Of a DNA stretch of 13,236 nucleotides, positions 6,678 to 13,236 are shown piece by piece. The stretch's first letter is position 1. Each line of letters starts with the position of its first letter. A program made the position numbers and the translations under genes. The notes below the pieces were generated by a model. That model worked only from the letters and a program-made list of their open reading frames with translations. It ran no database searches and was not told the origin of the DNA. Source of the DNA: Bacillota bacterium (GTDB lineage: Bacteria; Bacillota; Bacilli; Lactobacillales; Aerococcaceae); assembly GCA_023442905.1 (NCBI GenBank), contig JAEZWY010000033.1, forward strand, positions 1 to 13,236, read 5' to 3'.

Positions 6678-6682
6678 CAAAT

Positions 6683-7987
6683 TTGAAACAAATAAATATT
6701 GGATTACTAGGTCTAGGAACTGTCGGTGGCGGGGTAGCCAAAATCATGCACGATCATGCACAAAAAATGTCAGATACAGAGGGTATTAAGTATCAAGTAA
6801 GTAAAATTTTTGTCCGTGATATTGAAAAATCAAAAGCTAAGCATCCTGGATTACCAGAAGACATTCAATTGACAACTGATTTCAATGATGTCATCAATGA
6901 CCCACATATCGATATTGTTGTAGAAGCAATGGGTGGAACAACATTCGCCGCAGATTGTATTGAATCTGCTTTGCGTGCTGGTAAGCATATCGTAACTGCT
7001 AATAAGGATTTAGTAGCCATTAAACGCGGGCAAGATTTGATTCAATATGCAGAAGATCATCAACTAGATTTCTTGTATGAAGCGGCGGTTGCCGGTGGTA
7101 TACCAATCTTAAATAGTCTAAGAACGCCTTTAGCATCAGATAAATTGTTCTCTGTTTCAGGAATTGTCAACGGTACAACGAATTACATTTTGACAAAGAT
7201 GGTAGAACAAGGTCGTGGTTTTGATGAGGTGCTAGCAGAAGCCCAAGCGTTAGGTTTAGCGGAAGCAGATCCATCTGGTGATGTAGATGGGTTAGATGCT
7301 GCCCGTAAAATTGTTATTTTAACAAAAATGGCTTTTGGGGTAACAGTCGACTTAGATACAATTCCGGTAAAAGGGATTCGTCATGTCACAGCCCAAGATA
7401 TTCAAGTAGCCAGCTCGTTAGGATACGTCATCAAATTAATTGGTCGTGCGAACGTTGAAGATGGTACTGTATATGCGGAAGTAGCACCAACATTGGTCCC
7501 TAAAACTCACCCATTATCTACAGTGCGTAATGAAATGAACGCTGTTTTCACAGAGGGGGCAGCGACAGGTGAAATGATGTTCTATGGTCCTGGTGCTGGT
7601 GAATTGCCGACAGGTGCTATGGTAGTATCAGATATTATGGCGATTGGCCAACATATCAATACCGAAACAACTGGCGAACCTTTCGCTAATTATAGTCAAG
7701 AAGCAACTTGGAAAAAAGCAGAAGATATCGAATCTGTCGGTTTCTTCCACTTTGAAACAGAAGATAAGCAAGGGCAATTTATTAAGCTTGTACAAATTTT
7801 CGATGATGCCAAGGTAAGTTTAGACAAGGTATTCCAAGAACCAACTTCTGACGATAAGACCGCGAAAATTGTTGTTGTTACGCATGAAATGTCACAAGCT
7901 CAACTACAACAAATCAATCAAGCTACACAGGACAGTCCTGAATTAACTTTAATTTCTTACTACTCTGTATTGCCTGAAGCGAAGTAG
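6683..7987 (+). CDS. hom: Homoserine dehydrogenase
   Basis: Reduces aspartate semialdehyde to homoserine with NAD(P)H, the branch step to threonine and methionine. The TTG start at 6683 gives 434 residues, normal for the monofunctional Gram-positive enzyme. The N-terminal Rossmann fold has GLGTVGGG (10-17) and ANKDL (106-110). The catalytic domain has NGTTNYIL (163-170) and EADPSGDVDGLDAARK (194-209), where D205 and K209 match the catalytic pair of the family. The C-terminal 80 or so residues (FFHFETEDKQGQF onward) look like an ACT regulatory domain, usually a threonine sensor. hom follows murE by 59 bases with no terminator, and its stop overlaps the thrB ribosome binding site. The start choice rests on the GAGGTGG site. 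Confidence 0.95.
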   Translation: MKQINIGLLGLGTVGGGVAKIMHDHAQKMSDTEGIKYQVSKIFVRDIEKSKAKHPGLPEDIQLTTDFNDVINDPHIDIVVEAMGGTTFAADCIESALRAGKHIVTANKDLVAIKRGQDLIQYAEDHQLDFLYEAAVAGGIPILNSLRTPLASDKLFSVSGIVNGTTNYILTKMVEQGRGFDEVLAEAQALGLAEADPSGDVDGLDAARKIVILTKMAFGVTVDLDTIPVKGIRHVTAQDIQVASSLGYVIKLIGRANVEDGTVYAEVAPTLVPKTHPLSTVRNEMNAVFTEGAATGEMMFYGPGAGELPTGAMVVSDIMAIGQHINTETTGEPFANYSQEATWKKAEDIESVGFFHFETEDKQGQFIKLVQIFDDAKVSLDKVFQEPTSDDKTAKIVVVTHEMSQAQLQQINQATQDSPELTLISYYSVLPEAK

Positions 7988-7997
7988 GTGACCCCTT

Positions 7998-8885
7998 ATG
8001 GTAGAAAAAATGCGCGTAAAAGTACCAGCAACCTCAGCCAATATGGGGCCAGGGTTTGATTCTATTGGGGTGGCGGTCAGCCTTTATCTAACAATTGATA
8101 TTTTAGGACCTACTGATAAATGGCAAATAGACCATGAATTAGGTGACAATATTCCTAACGATGAAAGCAACATGGTTATTGAGACTATTCTACGTTTTGC
8201 ACCAGATGCTCAACCTCATCATTTGAAAATGATGAGTGATATTCCAACTGCACGTGGATTAGGGTCATCATCTTCAGCTATTGTTGCAGGGATTGCCATT
8301 GCCGAAATACTAGCCAATGCTGATTGGTCAATGACGGATAAAATTAATATGGCAAATGAAATTGAGGGTCACCCAGATAATATTGCGCCAGCCTTAGCTG
8401 GGGGTCTTGTAGTATCAGTTGCTATGGATTTAACCCATGTATTATGGACAAAATCAGTATTAGAAGATGTACACTTTATTGCTACTGTCCCTAACCGTGA
8501 GTTGCTAACAAAAGAAGCAAGAGCTGTTTTACCCAAAGAATTGACCTTTGCTGATGCAGTGCGGGCGAATGGTATTGGAAATGTTTTCGTGAGCAAGCTA
8601 CTAGAAGGGGATATTGAAGCAGTAGGCATCCTGATGGAAATGGATCAATTGCATGAACCATTCCGGGCACAACTTGTCCCTGAACTAAGGCAGATCCGTC
8701 AAACTTTACTGGGTGTTGATGGTGTTTACGGAACTTACCTATCGGGTGCAGGCCCAACAATTATGACGCTGGTTCAAGCTAGCGCTTCTGATCAGATTGT
8801 TGAAAGCATTCAGCAATTAAATCTTGATGCTGAAATAATGACACTTGACTTTGCCCAAGATGGGGTTATAGTAGAGGGTATGTGA
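7998..8885 (+). CDS. thrB: Homoserine kinase
   Basis: A GHMP-superfamily kinase that phosphorylates homoserine, the substrate of threonine synthase. Its 295 residues carry the N-terminal PATSANMGPGFD (10-21), the phosphate loop PTARGLGSSSSA (83-94), GHPDN (124-128), and the C-terminal GHMP motif YLSGAGPTIMTL. ATG 7998 is preceded by AGGTGA (7986-7991), which overlaps the TAG of hom, so the two are probably translationally coupled. Threonine synthase (thrC), often in the same operon in Bacilli, is not here. A strong terminator closes the unit. Confidence 0.96.
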   Translation: MVEKMRVKVPATSANMGPGFDSIGVAVSLYLTIDILGPTDKWQIDHELGDNIPNDESNMVIETILRFAPDAQPHHLKMMSDIPTARGLGSSSSAIVAGIAIAEILANADWSMTDKINMANEIEGHPDNIAPALAGGLVVSVAMDLTHVLWTKSVLEDVHFIATVPNRELLTKEARAVLPKELTFADAVRANGIGNVFVSKLLEGDIEAVGILMEMDQLHEPFRAQLVPELRQIRQTLLGVDGVYGTYLSGAGPTIMTLVQASASDQIVESIQQLNLDAEIMTLDFAQDGVIVEGM

Positions 8886-8900
8886 TTTTAGACGATTGAT

Positions 8901-8944
8901 AATGTTACGAGCATGTCAGACTGATATGCTCGTAGCATTTTTTG
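8901..8944 (+). terminator. Intrinsic terminator after thrB
   Basis: AATGTTACGAGCAT (8901-8914) pairs with ATGCTCGTAGCATT (8926-8939) with one G-T pair. The stem continues inward by four more pairs to a three-base loop, then T follow. About 18 base pairs in total; this is the end of the hom-thrB transcript. Confidence 0.93.
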
Positions 8945-9065
8945 TTGCTTTACTAAAAAAAATGACTTGATTATGCAAATCTATCGAGCGTTAAAATCCG
9001 CTTCAAAAAAGTGAGAGAAACAAAGACTTGCACACTTTTGGATAAGTGAATCAAGGGGCTGCTTA

Positions 9066-9074
9066 TGGTATACT
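9066..9074 (+). promoter_or_regulatory. Extended -10 promoter of the yqeG operon
   Basis: TGG-TATACT is an extended -10 element. No good -35 is found at 16-18 bases upstream. Transcription would start near 9081, about 19 bases before the yqeG ATG. It is the only reasonable promoter between the thrB terminator and yqeG, so it probably drives the whole downstream operon. Confidence 0.6.
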
Positions 9075-9086
9075 ATTCATGAAAAT

Positions 9087-9094
9087 AAGGGAGG
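9087..9094 (+). promoter_or_regulatory. yqeG ribosome binding site, fixes the start at 9100
   Basis: AAGGGAGG lies five bases before ATG 9100. It rules out longer in-frame starts at GTG 9046 and ATG 9079; the first is upstream of the promoter -10. Confidence 0.85.
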
Positions 9095-9099
9095 CCGGC

Positions 9100-9630
9100 A
9101 TGAAAAAAGATTATTTTACACCAACCTGGATGATAGAACGTATCTATCAATTAACACCTGACCAATTAGTTAAACACAATATTAAAGGTGTGATCACTGA
9201 TCTGGATAATACTTTGATTGCATGGAATAACCCTGATGGTACACCAGAGTTACGTGCTTGGTTACAAAGTATGAAAGAAGCGGATATACCTGTCGTAATC
9301 TTATCTAATAACCGTCATGGTCGCGTGAAACGTGTTGCTGATCAATTAGGGGTACTCTTTACCTCAGATGCAAAAAAACCTTCGCGCAGAGGTTTTAAAC
9401 GTGCGATTGAAATGCTAGGTGTGAGTCAGGATGAAGTAGTCATTGTTGGCGATCAACTTTTAACAGATGTCTTTGGCGGTAACCGACTAGGTATTCGCAG
9501 TATCTTGGTGATGCCTCTAGTTGAAACAGACTTGGTATGGACCCTATTAAATCGTAAAATTGAAAAATTCTTATTTAAGAGAATGGAAAAGAAACATCCT
9601 GATTTGAAGTGGAGGAATAATATTGTCTAA
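9100..9630 (+). CDS. yqeG: YqeG family HAD-superfamily phosphatase (subfamily IIIA)
   Basis: A 176-residue cytoplasmic HAD-fold hydrolase of Firmicutes whose substrate is not established; related proteins include phosphatidylglycerophosphate phosphatases. HAD motif I is DLDNT (34-38), with the nucleophile Asp34 and Asp36. Motif II is SNN (69-71), motif III centres on Lys93 in AKKPSRRGF, and motif IV is GDQLLTD (117-123) with two acidic residues. The last 8 bases, stop included, overlap the start of yqeH, as in a tight operon. The length and gene order match the yqeG-yqeH pair known from Bacillus. Confidence 0.93.
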   Translation: MKKDYFTPTWMIERIYQLTPDQLVKHNIKGVITDLDNTLIAWNNPDGTPELRAWLQSMKEADIPVVILSNNRHGRVKRVADQLGVLFTSDAKKPSRRGFKRAIEMLGVSQDEVVIVGDQLLTDVFGGNRLGIRSILVMPLVETDLVWTLLNRKIEKFLFKRMEKKHPDLKWRNNIV

Positions 9631-10750
9631 CGAAGAAACATTGTACTGTGTTGGTTGTGGTGCTGAAATTCAGACGGACCAACCAGACAAACGCGGATAT
9701 ACACCGCAATCTGCCTATCAGAAAGGTATTGAATCAGGTTTATTATACTGTCAGCGATGCTTTAAATTGCGTCACTATAATACCTTGGAAAAGGTATCAA
9801 CATCGGCTGATGAATTTTTAGCCATCTTGAATACCCTTAGTGAAAAAGATGCATTAATAGTCAATGTAATTGATATCTTTGACGTAGCAGGCTCTTTGAT
9901 TAATGGTTTAAACCGTTTTGCTGGAAGTAACCCGATTTTAATGGTTGCCAATAAGATGGATGCTATACCAAAGGCAGTTAAACACAACCGGATTGAAAAT
10001 TGGTTGCGTAAATACTTAAAAGATAACGGTGTTAAAGTAGATGACTTAATACTGACATCTGCTAAAAAACGTGCCAATATTGATGACCTGTTAGCTAAAA
10101 TAGATGAAATGCGCGAGGGTCGCGATGTTTACGTGATTGGTATGGCAAATGTTGGGAAATCATCATTGATTAATCGTATTCTACAAGCAACAGGAATTGA
10201 AGCGGAAGTGATCACAACGAGTCAGTTTCCTGGGACAACCTTAGATTTAATCGATATTCCTTTTGATGATACTGAGGATAGTGAAGCTAGTTTAATTGAT
10301 ACACCAGGGATTATTAACCCAGGCCAAATGACCGCTATTTTAGAAGGAAAAGAATTGGTAGATGCGTTGCCAAATAAAGAAATCAAACCAGCAACTTTCC
10401 AATTAAATCCAGAACAAACCTTGTTCTTTGGCGGTTTAGCAAGATTAGACTTTATTGCAGGCGAACGCACATCATTTACCGTATATATGTCTAGCCAAAT
10501 CAAAACACATCGCCGTAAATTAGCTGGTTCAGATGAGTTTTATCAAGAACATCTAGGTGGGATTTTACAACCACCATATCCAGAGAATGTAGATAATTTC
10601 CCAGAATTAATCCGAAAAGAATTTTCAATTAAAAAACCAACAGATATCGTATACCCGGGCTTAGGATGGGTGTCAGTGAGCGACCCTGTTCAAATTGCTG
10701 TCTATGTACCAAAAGGTATCGATATTATTACTAGAGAAAAATTAATTTAA
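9623..10750 (+). CDS. yqeH: Ribosome biogenesis GTPase YqeH
   Basis: A circularly permuted GTPase needed for assembly of the 30S subunit. The 375 residues begin with a zinc-finger pair (Cys9, Cys12, Cys43, Cys46). The G motifs then come in permuted order: G4 NKMD (110-113), G5 SAKK (146-149), G1 GMANVGKSS (173-181), and G3 DTPG (226-229). A C-terminal RNA-binding-type region follows. The start is TTG 9623, seven bases after GGAGG (9611-9615), inside the 3' end of yqeG, so translation is probably coupled. The Bacillus neighbour aroE is absent between this gene and yhbY. Confidence 0.95.
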   Translation: MSNEETLYCVGCGAEIQTDQPDKRGYTPQSAYQKGIESGLLYCQRCFKLRHYNTLEKVSTSADEFLAILNTLSEKDALIVNVIDIFDVAGSLINGLNRFAGSNPILMVANKMDAIPKAVKHNRIENWLRKYLKDNGVKVDDLILTSAKKRANIDDLLAKIDEMREGRDVYVIGMANVGKSSLINRILQATGIEAEVITTSQFPGTTLDLIDIPFDDTEDSEASLIDTPGIINPGQMTAILEGKELVDALPNKEIKPATFQLNPEQTLFFGGLARLDFIAGERTSFTVYMSSQIKTHRRKLAGSDEFYQEHLGGILQPPYPENVDNFPELIRKEFSIKKPTDIVYPGLGWVSVSDPVQIAVYVPKGIDIITREKLI

Positions 10751-10789
10751 GTTGCTGGAAAATGAGCAAAATGAAAGGAGACCACTATT

Positions 10790-11098
10790 TTGAATAATAA
10801 ACAGAAGAAATTTTTACGCAAAGAAGCACATCATTTAAATCCTGTAGCAAATATCGGTAAAAATGGTTTATCAGAAGAGTTTATGGTGCAAATTGATGAA
10901 GTCTTAGAAAAACGAGAACTGATTAAAGTACACCTTTTACAAAATACCGATGAAGAAACTACTGAAGCTGCAACAGAAATCGCTGAAGCTGTAGATGCTT
11001 TTGTTGTACAAACAATCGGCCGAGTGATTACTTTATACCGACCTTCTCAAGAAGCGAAGTATCAAGAAATTTCAGCCCAAGTTAAAGCATTAGGTTAA
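10790..11098 (+). CDS. yhbY: CRM-domain ribosome assembly RNA-binding protein (YhbY family, YqeI in Bacillus)
   Basis: A 102-residue single-domain RNA-binding protein associated with 50S precursor assembly. It shows the CRM-domain core: the N-terminal HHLNPVANIGKNGL (14-27) with its GKNG loop at 23-26, then VLEKRELIKVHLL (38-50), and QTIGRVITLYRPS (74-86). The start is TTG 10790, nine bases after AAAGGAG (10774-10780). The only nearby ATG, at 10771, is in a frame that stops after eight codons. Gap to yqeH is 39 bases with no promoter or terminator visible. Confidence 0.93.
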   Translation: MNNKQKKFLRKEAHHLNPVANIGKNGLSEEFMVQIDEVLEKRELIKVHLLQNTDEETTEAATEIAEAVDAFVVQTIGRVITLYRPSQEAKYQEISAQVKALG

Positions 11099-11114
11099 TT
11101 ACAGGAGGCAAGTC

Positions 11115-11777
11115 GTGGCAAAGGTATCATTTCTAGATCAAGAGCATGTTCGTTTAATAAATGAACCAGAGACAGAATTAGCGTTTGAGGATAATCCGCA
11201 TAAACGTATCGGTATCTTAGGTGGCACTTTTAATCCGATTCATAATGGTCACCTATTGATGGCTGAACAAGTCTATGACAAATTAAAGTTAGATGAAGTT
11301 TGGTTTATGCCTAATAAAAAACCACCGCATGCGGAAAGTAAAGAAACGCTTGCGGATGCTGACAGAGTGGATATGATTGCATTAGCTATTGAGGATAATC
11401 CGCATTTTCGACTTGAGGGTATTGAATTGGACAGGGTTGGAAAATCCTATACAGTAGATACAATGGAGATTTTAACGACCTTATACCCCACATATGAGTT
11501 CTATTTTATTATTGGTGCTGACATGATTGAAAACTTGCCTAAATGGCATAGAATAGATGACCTGATTAAAATGGTTCATTTTGTGGGCGTTGGGCGTGAG
11601 GGTTACCGAAATGAAACAGACTATCCATTGATATTTGTAGATGCTGAAGGAATGACTGTATCATCAACAAGAATTCGAAAAGCAGTTGCTGAACAAGCAT
11701 CTATTCGCTATCTGACGCCAACACCTGTGGCAGCCTATATTCTAGAAAAGGGGTTATATCAACCGCATGAAAGCTAG
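11115..11777 (+). CDS. nadD: Nicotinate-nucleotide adenylyltransferase NadD
   Basis: Joins ATP and nicotinate mononucleotide to make deamido-NAD, the penultimate step of NAD synthesis. The 220 residues include a class I nucleotidyltransferase fold with GGTFNPIHNGH (36-46), whose HxGH motif is His43 and His46, and SSTRIR (183-188) binding phosphate. A 30-residue N-terminal extension precedes the catalytic core, which starts at RIGILGG. GTG 11115 follows AGGAGG (11103-11108) by six bases, so the extension is real unless an internal start is used. The 3' end overlaps yqeK by 11 bases. Confidence 0.95.
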   Translation: MAKVSFLDQEHVRLINEPETELAFEDNPHKRIGILGGTFNPIHNGHLLMAEQVYDKLKLDEVWFMPNKKPPHAESKETLADADRVDMIALAIEDNPHFRLEGIELDRVGKSYTVDTMEILTTLYPTYEFYFIIGADMIENLPKWHRIDDLIKMVHFVGVGREGYRNETDYPLIFVDAEGMTVSSTRIRKAVAEQASIRYLTPTPVAAYILEKGLYQPHES

Positions 11778-12381
11778 AGAACTAAATCCAGATTTAATTA
11801 ATATTACTCGAGTAGAGCTTGAAAAATTGTTACAAGCGCGCTTAACCAATAAACGATTTAACCATGTCCTCCGTGTAGAGCAAACAGCCATTGAACTAGC
11901 TGAATTATATCCAGAAGCCAGCGTGGATAAAGCTAGTATCGCAGCCTTATTGCATGATTATGCAAAAGATGATAGCCAAAGCCACTTACTGACTTTTAAA
12001 GACTATCCAGGTTATGATTCGGAATGGATAAATTATGGGTCTGCCATTTGGCATGGTCCATTAGCAGCTATGATCGCTGATACGCAATTTAATGTCAAAG
12101 ATGAAGACATTTTAAAGGCTGTTTGGGTTCACACCATTGGTGGTTATGAGATGACCTTAGACCAAAAAATCCTATTTATTGCCGATTATATTGAACCAGG
12201 TCGAGATTTTAAAGGCGTAGAAAAGGCACGTAAATTAGCCAAAACTGACTTAGATGCAGCTGTAGATTTTAAAATCAGACAATCTATTACGCATCTAGTG
12301 GAATCAGGACGACAAGTATATCCGGAAACCATCTTAATCTATAATGATTGGGTGAAAAATTATCATCGTAAAGAGAAATAA
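11767..12381 (+). CDS. yqeK: YqeK family HD-domain protein, probable Ap4A hydrolase
   Basis: A metal-dependent HD-domain phosphohydrolase. Bacillus and staphylococcal YqeK are reported to split diadenosine tetraphosphate symmetrically into two ADP. The 204 residues show the likely metal ligands His33 (RFNHVLRVE), His63-Asp64 (LLHDYAKD), His96 (WHGPLAA), His122 (VHTIGG), and Asp140 (FIADYIEPGR). The ATG lies inside the end of nadD (11-base overlap). The nearest SD-like stretch, AAAAGGGG, is 13 bases away, so translation is likely coupled to nadD. The substrate assignment is by family. Confidence 0.92.
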   Translation: MKARELNPDLINITRVELEKLLQARLTNKRFNHVLRVEQTAIELAELYPEASVDKASIAALLHDYAKDDSQSHLLTFKDYPGYDSEWINYGSAIWHGPLAAMIADTQFNVKDEDILKAVWVHTIGGYEMTLDQKILFIADYIEPGRDFKGVEKARKLAKTDLDAAVDFKIRQSITHLVESGRQVYPETILIYNDWVKNYHRKEK

Positions 12382-12391
12382 AGGAGATTTT

Positions 12392-12751
12392 ATGACTAAA
12401 AAAAGTGAAGTATTATTAGAAGCCATCGTTAGAGGCGCAGATGACCGATTAGCTACAGACATCGTAGCATTAGATGTTGCTAATGTAACTCCAATGGCAG
12501 ATTACTTTGTCATTATGTCAGGTCGTAATGACCGTCAAGTAAAAGCGATTGTGGACGCAGTAGAAGAAGCAATTGAAGAAGTTGGTTTTAAAGTCAAAGG
12601 TATCGAAGGAAAAGACGGTAATCGTTGGATTTTAATCGATGCATTCGACGTGATTATTCATGTATTTACTAGTGAAGAACGTGGCTTCTATAACTTAGAA
12701 AAAATGTGGTCAGAAGCACCGTTAGTAAATGTTGAAGAATGGATTAGCTAG
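12392..12751 (+). CDS. rsfS: Ribosome silencing factor RsfS (RsfA/YbeB family)
   Basis: Binds protein uL14 on the free 50S subunit and blocks joining with 30S when nutrients are short. The 119-residue length and conserved stretches fit: MADYFVIMSGRNDRQV (35-50), GNRWILIDAFDVIIHVF (76-92), and the C-terminal YNLEKMW (100-106). AAGGAG (12381-12386), which touches the yqeK stop, is five bases before the ATG. It sits directly before a SAM methyltransferase gene, the usual Bacilli order. Confidence 0.96.
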   Translation: MTKKSEVLLEAIVRGADDRLATDIVALDVANVTPMADYFVIMSGRNDRQVKAIVDAVEEAIEEVGFKVKGIEGKDGNRWILIDAFDVIIHVFTSEERGFYNLEKMWSEAPLVNVEEWIS

Positions 12752-12759
12752 GCCGCATT

Positions 12760-13236
12760 ATGACAGATAATCAACAACAATATGACGTATTCGCTGATGT
12801 CTACGAAATCTTGTTTGATGACAGTCTATACTTATCTTGGTTTACCTATGCTACAGAGACGATGAAAGCTTTTGACAAGTATCTAGAAGGTCAAGATTAT
12901 TGGTTAGATTTAGGTGCTGGAGGTGGCCAGTTTGCCATCCTTATGGCTCAAGCGGGCTATCCGATTAAAGGATTAGACCTATCAGAGAAGATGGTTAATG
13001 CAGCTAGAAATAACGCCAAAGAAGCAAAATTAGACTTAACATTCTGGCAAGATGATATGACAAGCTTTGAATTAGAAGACCAGGCAACAGTCATTTCTTG
13101 CTTCTGTGACACTTTTAATTATCTACAAGATGCCGAGGCTGTTAAAGCAACCTTTACACACATCTATCAACAGTTACAAGATGGTGGCATATTTATGTTT
13201 GATGTCCACTCCGTTTATCAAATGAATGAAATTTAT
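12760..13236 (+). CDS. yqeM: Class I SAM-dependent methyltransferase (YqeM family), 3' end cut by window edge
   Basis: The first 159 codons of a cytoplasmic methyltransferase. Residues 1-16 (DNQQQYDVFADVYEIL and neighbours) match the N-terminus of the group. The SAM-binding glycine motif is DLGAGGGQFAILMA (50-63), followed by GLDLSEKMV (71-79), the acidic residue after strand 2, and DVHS near the break. No stop occurs before position 13236. The start is ATG 12760, eight bases after the rsfS TAG, and the ribosome binding site is weak (AGG, 12750-12752), so coupling to rsfS is likely. Its order after rsfS is that of B. subtilis yqeM; its substrate is not known. Confidence 0.85.
   Translation, partial: MTDNQQQYDVFADVYEILFDDSLYLSWFTYATETMKAFDKYLEGQDYWLDLGAGGGQFAILMAQAGYPIKGLDLSEKMVNAARNNAKEAKLDLTFWQDDMTSFELEDQATVISCFCDTFNYLQDAEAVKATFTHIYQQLQDGGIFMFDVHSVYQMNEIY

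Noticed and set aside
6674..6682. GTG start of hom giving three extra residues
   Set aside because: This codon overlaps the GAGGTGG ribosome binding site that is properly spaced for TTG 6683.
9046..9099. Longer yqeG starting at GTG 9046
   Set aside because: The codon lies upstream of the extended -10 TGGTATACT, so it would not be in the transcript; ATG 9100 has a strong ribosome binding site.
1..13236. CRISPR arrays, transposons, tRNA or rRNA genes, phage or defence genes
   Set aside because: No spaced direct repeats, terminal repeats, transposase motifs or RNA gene signatures were seen; all long frames are core housekeeping families.

Overview
The window is an ordinary core-genome segment of a low-GC Gram-positive bacterium of the order Lactobacillales. 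Supporting signs are the strong AAAGGAG-type ribosome binding sites, a ClpE ATPase divergent from ptsHI (an arrangement I recall from enterococci), the HPr Ser46 site, a MurE with the DDPN signature of L-lysine-adding enzymes, and the Bacilli-type yqeG-yqeH-yhbY-nadD-yqeK-rsfS-methyltransferase cluster. I cannot fix the family: Aerococcaceae, Carnobacteriaceae and Enterococcaceae all remain possible. There are no mobile elements, CRISPR arrays, rRNAs or tRNAs, and I see no obviously new multi-gene system. The best leads are regulatory.

Layout. (1) 1-802, minus strand: 5' part of clpE, cut by the window edge, with a near-consensus promoter whose spacer carries a CtsR-type operator. (2) 803-1119: divergent intergenic region with the clpE promoter, a cre-like site and two candidate ptsH promoters. 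(3) 1120-3121: ptsH-ptsI, the general PTS phosphorelay, closed by a strong intrinsic terminator. (4) 3328-4584: a single-gene unit for a GT4 glycosyltransferase, probably a diacylglycerol glucosyltransferase for membrane glycolipid or lipoteichoic acid anchor. (5) 4723-4950: a small YkuJ-family protein. (6) 4951-5078: a leader-like stretch with an intrinsic terminator only about 25 bases before murE. (7) 5079-6623: murE (cell wall). (8) 6683-8885: hom-thrB (homoserine and threonine synthesis), closed by a strong terminator. (9) 9100 to the window end: the yqeG-yqeH-yhbY-nadD-yqeK-rsfS-methyltransferase operon (ribosome assembly and silencing, NAD synthesis, Ap4A turnover), running off the right edge.

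How the genes fit together. PtsI and HPr energise sugar uptake, and HPr phosphorylated on Ser46 is the CcpA co-repressor, so the cre-like site upstream of ptsH suggests feedback. The GT4 enzyme and MurE both serve the cell envelope. MurE is placed next to hom-thrB, whose substrate shares the aspartate pathway with the lysine that MurE uses; a functional link is inference only. The last operon joins 30S and 50S assembly factors (YqeH, YhbY), ribosome silencing (RsfS) and nucleotide metabolism (NadD, YqeK). Its spacing is tight (overlaps of 8 and 11 bases, or shared stop and SD), and several genes start with TTG or GTG.
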